NCBI RefSeq assembly: GCF_001399755.1
Contig: NZ_LJCP01000006.1
Location: 124,001 to 188,000, forward strand
Direction of reading: 5' to 3'
Origin: Thiohalorhabdus denitrificans
GTDB lineage: Bacteria > Pseudomonadota > Gammaproteobacteria > Thiohalorhabdales > Thiohalorhabdaceae
DNA: 64,000 nucleotides
The translations under genes were made by a program, and so were the position numbers. The notes beneath the pieces were generated by a model. The model had not been told where the DNA came from and ran no database searches. It worked only from the letters and a program-made list of their open reading frames with translations. Every line of letters begins with the position of its first letter. Position 1 is the stretch's first letter. Positions 9,051 to 15,803 of this stretch are shown here, one piece after another.

Positions 9051-10292
9051 TTGAGCGAACGAGTGGACGTGGCGGTGGTGGGCGGCGGCATGGCCGGCGC
9101 GACGCTGGCCTGGGCCCTGCGCCAGCGCGGTTTGGAGGCGGCCCTGGTGGAGCCGGGCGAGCCGCCCGAGCCCGGGCCGGAGCCGGCGCCCCTGCGGGCG
9201 AGTGCCATCAACGCCGGCTCCCGGGCCATCCTGGAGGAGTGGGGCCTGTGGGCGGACATCGCGGACCAGGGCGGCGCCCCCATCGAGCGGATCGAGGTCA
9301 CCGACGGCGACCGGGGCGGCCGAACCGTCCTCGACCGGCACGAGGCCGGGGTGGAGGCCCTGGGCCACGTGGTGCCCAACCGGGCGGTGGTGGCCGCCGC
9401 TTGGCGGCACCTGCGGGAGGACGGGGGCGTCCGTTTGCTTCAGCCGGCAACGGTGCACGGCCTGGAGCGGGACGCCTCCGGGGCGCGGCTGCTGGTGGAG
9501 CGCGGTAACGGGACCGAAACCCTGGAGGCCCGCCTGGTGGTGGGGGCCGACGGCGAGCACTCCCGCGTCCGCCGGGCCGCCGGCATCGGCACCCGCGGTT
9601 GGCACCACAACCGCCACGCCCTGGTGGCCGTGGTGGACTGCGCGCGGGACCTGGACGGCTGGGCCTTCGAGCGCTTCCTGCCGGAGGGCCCGTTGGCCTT
9701 CCTGCCCCTGGGGGGGCGGCGGGCCTCCATCGTCTGGACCCTGACCCCCTCGGCGGCGGCCGAGGTCGCCGCCCTCGACGATGCCGCCTTCCTGGCCCGC
9801 CTGCGTGCACGCTTCGGGCCCGCCCTCGGTGCCCTGGAGGGGGTGGGCGAGCGGGCCCTGTTCCCCCTGGAGCTGCGCCTCGCCGAGCGGTTCACCGCCG
9901 ATCGGGCCGCCCTGGTGGCCAACGCCGCCCACCTGGTGCACCCGGTGGCGGGCCAGGGCTTCAACCTTGGCCTGCGCGACCTGGCGGCCCTCGCCGAGGA
10001 GCTGGGCAACGCCCGCGCCCGGGGCTGGGACCCCGGCAGCCCCGCCGTCCTGCAGCGCTACGAGCGCCGGCGCCGAGGCGACACGGCGCGGGTGGTGGCC
10101 TTCACCGAGGGCCTCAACCGCCTGTTCGCCAACGAGGCCCCGCCCCTGGCCCTGGGCCGGCAGCTGGGGCTGCGCCTCCTGGACCGGGTGGGTCCCTTGA
10201 AGCGGCTGCTGATGGACCAGGCCCTCGGCCGCAGCCCGGCCCTCCCCGCCCGCCTTCCCGTTCCCCCCTTCATCGAGGAGGCCCGGCCATGA
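9051..10292 (+). CDS. ubiH: UbiH-type ubiquinone biosynthesis FAD monooxygenase
   Basis: Aromatic-ring hydroxylase of ubiquinone biosynthesis. The 413-residue protein has the Rossmann motif GGGMAGATLA near residue 12, the DG motif VVGADGEHSRVR and a third FAD motif, AHLVHPVAGQGFNLGLRD. The residue before the AAH is Asn (ANAAH) rather than the GD of most paralogues; Escherichia coli UbiH likewise has GNAA there, which favours UbiH over UbiF/UbiI. The start is TTG with a GGAGGGA ribosome site. The stop overlaps the ATG of the second hydroxylase (ATGA), so they are translationally coupled. Confidence 0.85.
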   Translation: MSERVDVAVVGGGMAGATLAWALRQRGLEAALVEPGEPPEPGPEPAPLRASAINAGSRAILEEWGLWADIADQGGAPIERIEVTDGDRGGRTVLDRHEAGVEALGHVVPNRAVVAAAWRHLREDGGVRLLQPATVHGLERDASGARLLVERGNGTETLEARLVVGADGEHSRVRRAAGIGTRGWHHNRHALVAVVDCARDLDGWAFERFLPEGPLAFLPLGGRRASIVWTLTPSAAAEVAALDDAAFLARLRARFGPALGALEGVGERALFPLELRLAERFTADRAALVANAAHLVHPVAGQGFNLGLRDLAALAEELGNARARGWDPGSPAVLQRYERRRRGDTARVVAFTEGLNRLFANEAPPLALGRQLGLRLLDRVGPLKRLLMDQALGRSPALPARLPVPPFIEEARP

Positions 10293-11542
10293 GCGGCAAT
10301 CCTTCCGGCGGCGACCCCCGTCCCTACGACCTGATCGTCATCGGTGGCGGCATGGTGGGCGCGGCGGTGGCCGCCGCCCTGGCCCCCACCCCCCTGCGGG
10401 TGGCGGTGGTGGAGGCCCGCCCGCCGGAGGGCCAACCGGCCCGTGACGGCCGCCGGGTGAGCGCCCTCACGGCCGGCTCCGTGCGCATCCTGCGCGCCCT
10501 GGGGGTCTGGGAGCAGGTGCGCGGCGGGGACACCGAGTCCATCCAGGGCATGGTGGTGTGGGACGGCGACCACGCCGGCACCATCGCCTTCAGCGCCGAG
10601 GAGGTCGGCCTGGAGTCGCTGGGGGCCATGGCCCCCAACGCCGCCATCGCCGGCGCCCTGCAGACGGCCACCGCCGAGGCGGAGAAGGTGGATTGGTACT
10701 GCCCCGCGGAGTGGACGGCCCTGGAGCGCGGCGGGGACCGGGCGGTGCTCACCCTGACCGTGGACGGGGAGCCCCGCTGCCTCAGTGCCCCCCTGGTGGT
10801 GGGCGCCGACGGCCGGGACAGCGCCCTGCGGGCCGAGGCGGGCATCCCCACGGTGGGGTGGAGCTACGGGCAGAGCGCGGTGGTGGCCGAGATCCATCCG
10901 GAGCGCCCCCACCGCGGCCGGGCCTTCCAGCGCTTCCTGCGCGGCGGGCCGGTGGCCCTCCTGCCCCTGTCCGAGGGGCGCAGCTCCCTGGTGTGGTCCG
11001 TGCCGCGGGCGCGGGCGGAGGGGCTGCTGGACCTGGACGATGACGCCTTCGCGGACCGCCTGCAGCGGGCCTTCGGGCCGGAGCTGGGCCGCCTGACGGT
11101 GGGCGGTCCGCGCGGCGCCTTCCCGCTGCGCCTGGAGCACGCCAAGCGCTACGTGGACCGGCGCGTGGCCCTGGTGGGCGACGCCGCCCACGCCGTCCAT
11201 CCCCTCGCCGGGCTGGGCCTCAACCTGGGCCTGCGCGACGCCGCCCAGCTCGCCGAGGTCCTCGCGGAGGCCCACCTGGCCGGCGAGGACCTGGGGGGCG
11301 AGGCGGTGCTGGGGCGCTACCAGCGGGCGCGCCGCCCGGACAACTGGCTGGTCTCCGCCTACACCGACGGCTTCCACCGGCTGTTCGCCAACGACAGCCG
11401 GGTCCTCGGCGACCTGCGCAGCCTGGGCCTGGGTCTGGTGGACCGCTCCGGGCCGCTGAAGAAGCTGCTCATGCGCCAGGGCATGGGCGTGCTCGGTGCG
11501 CCGAACCGGCTGGCCCGGGGCAAGCCGCTCGGGGCGGGGTAA
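10289..11542 (+). CDS. Second UbiH/COQ6-family FAD monooxygenase
   Basis: A 417-residue paralogue of the preceding protein: FAD Rossmann motif GGGMVGAAVAAAL near residue 21, DG motif VVGADGRDSALR, and LVGDAAHAVHPLAGLGLNLGLRD with the canonical GD. A GLGLNLG replaces the usual GQGxNLG. Probably hydroxylates a different ring position in ubiquinone synthesis (UbiF-, UbiI- or UbiL-like); which carbon cannot be decided from sequence. The ATG overlaps the upstream stop by four bases. The gene ends against a repeat-rich convergent junction with trmL. Confidence 0.8.
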   Translation: MSGNPSGGDPRPYDLIVIGGGMVGAAVAAALAPTPLRVAVVEARPPEGQPARDGRRVSALTAGSVRILRALGVWEQVRGGDTESIQGMVVWDGDHAGTIAFSAEEVGLESLGAMAPNAAIAGALQTATAEAEKVDWYCPAEWTALERGGDRAVLTLTVDGEPRCLSAPLVVGADGRDSALRAEAGIPTVGWSYGQSAVVAEIHPERPHRGRAFQRFLRGGPVALLPLSEGRSSLVWSVPRARAEGLLDLDDDAFADRLQRAFGPELGRLTVGGPRGAFPLRLEHAKRYVDRRVALVGDAAHAVHPLAGLGLNLGLRDAAQLAEVLAEAHLAGEDLGGEAVLGRYQRARRPDNWLVSAYTDGFHRLFANDSRVLGDLRSLGLGLVDRSGPLKKLLMRQGMGVLGAPNRLARGKPLGAG

Positions 11543-11553
11543 CGGAAAAGACA

Positions 11554-11615
11554 AAGCCAAGAAGCCAAGACGGCGAACCGCCAAGGACGCCAGGAACGCC
11601 AAGAAAGAAACAGAA
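11554..11615 (+). repeat. Degenerate CGCCAAGGACGCCAAG repeat, arm A
   Basis: Imperfect tandem units of about 9-10 bases (GCCAAGAAG, GCCAAGACG, GCCAAGGAC, GCCAGGAAC, GCCAAGAAA). It starts 11 bases after the hydroxylase stop and is matched in inverted orientation by 11677-11757, so the transcript could fold into a long hairpin. Confidence 0.8.
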
Positions 11616-11676
11616 CAGGAGAATACCTGAGCACTCTCCGATCGGGCGTCTCAGGCCCTTAATGAAGTAACTGTTT

Positions 11677-11757
11677 GTCTTTTCGCCGTACCTTGGCGGT
11701 CTTGGCGTCCTTGGCGGTTATTCCTTCTGTTTTTTCTTGGTGCCTTGGTGCTTTCTA
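11677..11757 (-). repeat. Degenerate CGCCAAGGACGCCAAG repeat, arm B (inverted)
   Basis: Reverse complement of the same unit (CCTTGGCGG, TCTTGGCGT, CCTTGGCGG, TTCTTGGTG, CCTTGGTG). It reaches the trmL stop codon. With arm A it brackets about 60 bases between convergent genes. Confidence 0.8.
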
Positions 11758-12219
11758 TTCGCCGCCGGCGAAGCCCTGCTGCCGCCAGGCCTCGAACAGG
11801 GCGATGGCGATGGAGTTGGAGAGGTTCACGCTGCGGTTGCCCGGCACCATGGGGATCCGCAGGCGGTGCTCCGGGGGGAAGGCGTCGCGGCTCTCCGCCG
11901 GCAGGCCCCGGGTCTCCGGGCCGAACAGCAGGGCGTCGCCCTCCGCGAACCCCGCCTCCGTGTAGCGCCGCTCGGCGTGGGAGCTGAACACCCAGATCCG
12001 CGCCGTGCCGAGGGCCTCCAGGCAGCTCTCCAGGTCCCGGTGCTCGTGGACGTGGGCCAGCTCGTGGTAATCGAGGCCGGCCCGCTTGAGGCGGGTACTG
12101 TCCATGGAGAAGCCCAGCGGGTGCACCAAGTGCAGGCGGGCGCCGGTGTTGGCGGCCAGGCGGATGGCGTTGCCGGTATTGCCGGGGATCTCGGGCTGGT
12201 AGAGAACGATATGGAACAT
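11755..12219 (-). CDS. trmL: tRNA (cytidine(34)-2'-O)-methyltransferase
   Basis: SPOUT-class enzyme that 2'-O-methylates the wobble base of tRNA-Leu isoacceptors. The 154 residues cover the whole family: N-terminal VLYQPEIPGNTGNAIRLAANTG, motif FGPETRGLP near residue 99 and the knotted C-terminus RIPM...NRSVNLSNSIAIALFEA. The size equals E. coli TrmL. It reads toward the Ubi hydroxylases and away from pyrD, and its 3' end abuts a long inverted repeat arm. Confidence 0.93.
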   Translation of the reverse strand: MFHIVLYQPEIPGNTGNAIRLAANTGARLHLVHPLGFSMDSTRLKRAGLDYHELAHVHEHRDLESCLEALGTARIWVFSSHAERRYTEAGFAEGDALLFGPETRGLPAESRDAFPPEHRLRIPMVPGNRSVNLSNSIAIALFEAWRQQGFAGGE

Positions 12220-12299
12220 TCGTACGATTCTGGAGCGGACGACGTGGTGACCGGACGGATTCCGAGGCGGCCCCTCAATCGGGGCGGGTGTGAGCAGCC

Positions 12300-13244
12300 A
12301 TGACGGCCGGGACGGAGCACGGCGACGCGCTGCGGGTGCGCTTCGCCGGGATGGATATGGCCAGCCCGGTGGTGCTGCTCTCCGGCTGCGTCGGCTTCGG
12401 CGAAGAGTACACCCGGGTGGCGGGCTTTTCCAACGCCGATGTGGGCGGCATCTGCCTCAAGGGCACCACCCTGGAGCCGCGCCTGGGCAACGCCCCGCAC
12501 CGGGTCTACGAGACCCCCGCCGGCATGCTCAATGCCATCGGTCTGCAGAACCCGGGGGCCCGGGCGGTGGTGGACGACATCCTGCCGGGGCTGGACCTGG
12601 AGGAGACCCGCTTCATCGCCAACATCTCCGGCTCCACGCTGGAGGAGTACGTGGAGGTGGCGCGCGTCTTCGACGCCTCCCCCATCCACGCCCTGGAGAT
12701 CAACATCTCCTGCCCCAACGTGAAGGCCGGTGGGGCCTCCTTCGGCAACTACCCGGACATGTCGGCGCGGGTGGTGGAGGCGGTGCGGGAGGTCACCGAC
12801 AAGCCGCTGATCACCAAGCTGTCCCCCAACCAGACCGACATCGCCGAGAACGCCCGGCGCTGCATCGAGGCGGGCAGCGACGCCCTGTCGGTGATCAACA
12901 CCCTGATGGGCATGGCCGTGGACCTGGAGCGCCGCGCCCCGGTGCTGGGCAATCGCCAGGGCGGGCTCTCCGGGCCGGCCATCAAGCCCCTGGCCCTGCT
13001 CAAGGTGCACCAGGTCCATCAGGTGGCGGCGCCGCACGGCGTCCCCATCCTCGGCCAGGGCGGCATCGCCTCCGCCGAGGACGCCCTGGAGTTCCTGGTT
13101 GCCGGCGCCACCGCCGTGGGCGTGGGCACCGCCCTGTTCTACGATCCCCTGGTGGTGCCGGATATTAACGCCGGCATCGCCGACTACCTGGCCCGCCACG
13201 GCTTCGCCTCGGTCCGGGACCTTACCGGCACCCTGGAGCCTTGA
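12300..13244 (+). CDS. pyrD: Dihydroorotate dehydrogenase, class 1B-type catalytic subunit
   Basis: FMN enzyme oxidising dihydroorotate to orotate in pyrimidine synthesis. The 314-residue protein lacks the N-terminal membrane helix of class 2 enzymes and has the cytosolic class 1 active-site segment NISCPNVKAGG with catalytic Cys138; 'VKxGG' after the Cys-Pro-Asn is class 1B-like. Other motifs are KGTTLEPR, NAIGLQNPG, KLSPNQTD and the phosphate site GQGGIAS...GATAVGVGTALF. Class 1B enzymes normally work with the Fe-S/FAD subunit PyrK, and none is adjacent. GTGTGAGCAGCC precedes the ATG. Confidence 0.88.
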   Translation: MTAGTEHGDALRVRFAGMDMASPVVLLSGCVGFGEEYTRVAGFSNADVGGICLKGTTLEPRLGNAPHRVYETPAGMLNAIGLQNPGARAVVDDILPGLDLEETRFIANISGSTLEEYVEVARVFDASPIHALEINISCPNVKAGGASFGNYPDMSARVVEAVREVTDKPLITKLSPNQTDIAENARRCIEAGSDALSVINTLMGMAVDLERRAPVLGNRQGGLSGPAIKPLALLKVHQVHQVAAPHGVPILGQGGIASAEDALEFLVAGATAVGVGTALFYDPLVVPDINAGIADYLARHGFASVRDLTGTLEP

Positions 13245-13253
13245 GCATCGGTT

Positions 13254-13279
13254 CCACCGCAGAGCCGCGGAGGGCGCAG
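13254..13279 (+). repeat. Degenerate CCGCAGAGNCGCGGAGGGCGCAG repeat, arm A
   Basis: CCGCAGAGCCGCGGAGGGCGCAG, 10 bases after the pyrD stop. It has an inverted partner at 13390-13423 and near-identical relatives at 58751-58785 and 59029-59063. Confidence 0.8.
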
Positions 13280-13389
13280 CCCGGCGAGGCGTTATAAGCT
13301 TCCCGGCCCGAACCGTGCCGGGCCTGGCTGTTCTTGATGGGTCCGGATCCCAAAGAGGCCTACCCGGGGTCAGCTTGAGCCGGTAATCC

Positions 13390-13423
13390 ACTTTTTTCTC
13401 CGCGACCTCGGCGTCTCTGCGGT
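13390..13423 (-). repeat. Degenerate CCGCAGAGACGC repeat, arm B (inverted)
   Basis: Reads TTTTTCTCCGCGACCTCGGCGTCTCTGCGG on the + strand, the reverse complement of the arm-A type. It ends 16 bases from the comF stop. Confidence 0.8.
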
Positions 13424-13439
13424 CCCCCTTCGGGATCCC

Positions 13440-14168
13440 TCAGGCCCGCGCCACCGCCACCACGCCCACCTTCTCCGCCCCCGCCTCGAGCAGCGCCCGC
13501 GCCGCCGCGTCCGCGGTGGCGCCGGTGGTGACCACGTCGTCCACCAGGGCCACCCGGCGGTCCGCCACCGGCCACCGGCGGGCCCGGAAGGCATCGCGCA
13601 CATTGGCGGTGCGCTGCCGATCCGCAAGCCCTACCTGGGTGCCGGTGGGTCGAGTCCGGGCCAGGGCGAAGGCGCGCACGGGCAGGCCATGGCGGGCGCC
13701 GAGGAGCCGGGCGAGCAGCAGCGCCTGGTTGAAGCCCCGGTCCGCCATCCGGCGCCGATGCAACGGAACGGGCACCAGCAGGTCGAAGCGGTGCAGGTGG
13801 AGCCAGTCCCCCAGGTCCTGGTCCGCCACCGCCGCCAGGGTGCGGGCCAGTCCCAGATGGTGGCCGTACTTCAGCTCCCGGATCCACCCCGCCAGGGGCT
13901 CCCGGTAGGCCCCCGGCGCATGCACCGCCTGAAAGGCAGGCGGCCGGCGCTGACAGCGCCCGCAGGGCCGGTCGGGGGCCGCGCCGGGGTAGGCGCAGCG
14001 GGGGCAGCGCCGCTCCGGGCTCCGGGGCAGCCCGGCCCGACAGGCCGGGCAAAGCCGTATCGGCCCGGGGACGGCCTCCCCGCAGACCAGGCACCGCACC
14101 GGGTAGAGCAGGTCCACCAGGTCCCGCAGCCGTCCCGGGAGGAGGGCGCCGGGAGTTTTAAGTTGCAT
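13440..14168 (-). CDS. comF: ComF-family phosphoribosyltransferase-like protein
   Basis: A 242-residue ComF homologue: an N-terminal zinc ribbon region with several CxxC pairs (CLVCG, CPAC, CPRC, CGRC) over residues 26-73 and a C-terminal PRTase domain with the PRPP-binding loop VALVDDVVTTGAT near residue 208. In naturally competent bacteria ComF is required for uptake of transforming DNA; elsewhere its role is unclear. The type IV pilus cluster in the same window makes a competence role plausible. bioC lies two genes away across a divergent promoter region. Confidence 0.88.
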   Translation of the reverse strand: MQLKTPGALLPGRLRDLVDLLYPVRCLVCGEAVPGPIRLCPACRAGLPRSPERRCPRCAYPGAAPDRPCGRCQRRPPAFQAVHAPGAYREPLAGWIRELKYGHHLGLARTLAAVADQDLGDWLHLHRFDLLVPVPLHRRRMADRGFNQALLLARLLGARHGLPVRAFALARTRPTGTQVGLADRQRTANVRDAFRARRWPVADRRVALVDDVVTTGATADAAARALLEAGAEKVGVVAVARA

Positions 14169-14177
14169 GTGAAATCT

Positions 14178-14208
14178 TACTTTATTAGGGTTAGAATTCC
14201 GTTATACT
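14178..14208 (+). promoter_or_regulatory. Candidate promoter in the comF divergent region
   Basis: The AT-rich stretch between comF and the next gene carries TATACT (14203-14208) with TTTATT 16 bases upstream. The -35 is weak; the AT content contrasts with the surrounding DNA. Confidence 0.35.
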
Positions 14209-14242
14209 CTTGACAGCTTCTACACTGCTCGGGGTGAGTCCG

Positions 14243-14710
14243 ATGGACCAGGCGAATCGCGAAGACATCCAGTTCATGTCCCCCTCCCGGATCCGCTTCC
14301 GGGCGGCCCTCTTCCACGTCGGCAACCTGGTCTGCATGCTGGCGGCCATCGGGGCAGGCGTGGCCTACTTCCTGGACTCGGGTCTGTTGAGCACGGTGCT
14401 TTCGGTGGCCCTGATCCTGCCCACCATCCTGTGGTTCGGCGCCTCCATGGCCCTGTACTCTTTCTTCGCCGAGGACCCCCACAGCCTGGTGGCCCGCCAC
14501 ACCCGGCGCGCCGGCTACCAGTTCTACGGCGCCGCCGGTGCCGGCCTCATGACGATCGCCTTCCTGCAGAAGGTTAGCATGGCCTACCTGCTGCCCATCC
14601 CCGCCCTGGTGGTCGGCGTGATCATGGTCATGGGCCTGCGGGACCTGTGGGAGATCTGGCAGGCGGACCTGGACAGCGAGGCCATCTCCCTGGAGACCGA
14701 GGTCGCCTGA
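14243..14710 (+). CDS. Four-helix membrane protein, unknown function
   Basis: A 155-residue integral membrane protein. About four hydrophobic segments (residues near 24-44, 50-70, 85-105, 110-130) sit between a polar N-terminus and an acidic C-terminus. The ATG at 14243, preceded by GGGGTGAG, is preferred over an upstream TTG at 14210 that lies in the promoter-like region. No family recognised. Transcribed away from comF and toward bioC. Confidence 0.65.
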   Translation: MDQANREDIQFMSPSRIRFRAALFHVGNLVCMLAAIGAGVAYFLDSGLLSTVLSVALILPTILWFGASMALYSFFAEDPHSLVARHTRRAGYQFYGAAGAGLMTIAFLQKVSMAYLLPIPALVVGVIMVMGLRDLWEIWQADLDSEAISLETEVA

Positions 14711-14815
14711 CGGGCCCGGTTGGCGAATCATTCTCGGTCGAGGGCCCGGCGGCAGCCGGGCCCTCTGCGTTCCGGGGTTGAACGGGCCGTTGGGGGTCCC
14801 CATCTACATACCGTC

Positions 14816-15736
14816 ATGACCCGAGACGAGCCCATGCCCCCTACCTCAGCCCCCGATGCGGATCCCACGCCCGCGGTGGACCCCGCGGCACTGCGCCGCG
14901 CCCTCCGACGCGCGGCCCCCACCTACGACGGCGCCGCCTTGCTGGCCCACGAGGTGGAAGGGCGCCTGCTGGAGCGCCTGGAGCTCATGCGGGTGGAGCC
15001 CACCCGCATCCTCGTGGTGGACGCCCGCGGCGGCGCGGGGGGGCGGGCGCTGGCCAAGCGCTTCCCCGGGGCCGAAAAGGTGCAGGTGGACCCCGCCCCC
15101 GCCATGATCCGGCAGGCCCGAAAACGCCGCGGATGGCGTCGGCGGCAGCATTTCTGCGCCGCCTGGAGCGGGGGCCTGCCCTTTCCCGCCGCAAGCTTCG
15201 ATCTGATCTGGTCCAACCTCGGTCTGCCCTGGGCCAACGATCTGGACGCCGTGCTCGGCGAGCTGCACCGGGTCCTGGCCCCCGAGGGCCTGGTGCTGTT
15301 CTCCTCCCTGGGCCCCGACACCCTCGCCGAGCTGCGCGCCGCCCTCCCCGCCGGCTATTCCCGGGCCCCCGATATGCCGGTGTTCCTGGACATGCACGAT
15401 GTGGGGGACGCCCTCTCGCGGGCCGGCTTCGAGGGGGTGGTGATGGAGAACGAGACCCTCACCGTGACCTACCCGGACCTCCGGACCCTGCTGGCCGACG
15501 GCCGCGCCACCGCCAGCGGGGCGCTCCTGGCCAACCGGCCGCGTGGCCTGCTCACGCCCCGGCGGCTGGCCGCGCTGGAGGCGGCGCTCCCCCGGGAGGA
15601 CGGTCTTTTGCCCGTGCGTTTCGAGGTGGTGTACGGCCACGCCTGGCGCCCGGAGCGCGCCGGGGTGGCCGCCGATGCCTCCGGTACCGCCCGCATCGGC
15701 CTGGACCAGATCGGCCGGGCGCCGGGGACGTGGTAG
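14816..15736 (+). CDS. bioC: BioC-type malonyl-ACP O-methyltransferase
   Basis: SAM-dependent methyltransferase that would methylate the malonyl group of malonyl-ACP to start pimelate synthesis for biotin. In the 306-residue protein the class I SAM fold is seen: motif I VVDARGGAG (near residue 62), the acidic strand KVQVD, then LIWSNLGLPWANDLDAVLGELHRVLAPEGLVLFSSLGPDTLAELR, which resembles the BioC 'F-S-T-L-G-P-x-T-L-x-E-L' segment. Motif I lacks the usual GCGTG. The start is uncertain: ATG 14816, or ATG 14834; no strong ribosome site is visible. No other bio gene is adjacent. Confidence 0.72.
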   Translation: MTRDEPMPPTSAPDADPTPAVDPAALRRALRRAAPTYDGAALLAHEVEGRLLERLELMRVEPTRILVVDARGGAGGRALAKRFPGAEKVQVDPAPAMIRQARKRRGWRRRQHFCAAWSGGLPFPAASFDLIWSNLGLPWANDLDAVLGELHRVLAPEGLVLFSSLGPDTLAELRAALPAGYSRAPDMPVFLDMHDVGDALSRAGFEGVVMENETLTVTYPDLRTLLADGRATASGALLANRPRGLLTPRRLAALEAALPREDGLLPVRFEVVYGHAWRPERAGVAADASGTARIGLDQIGRAPGTW

Positions 15737-15803
15737 GCAGGGCTGTAAGGGAATGCTACAAGGATAGGAGGTTCGCGAGCCCAACGCTTACCAGGGGGAG
15801 GTA

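Noticed and set aside
9599-10288. 230-codon N-terminal extension in front of the second Ubi hydroxylase
   Set aside because: It lies in the wrong frame of the first hydroxylase; the ATG at 10289 gives the normal FAD-binding N-terminus and four-base overlap.
11554-11757. CRISPR-like array
   Set aside because: Units are 9-10 bases, degenerate, contiguous and without spacers; the two sides are inverted relative to each other.
14210-14215. TTGACA as -35 box or TTG start before the membrane protein gene
   Set aside because: No -10 hexamer follows at 16-18 bases, and the ATG at 14243 has a better ribosome site.
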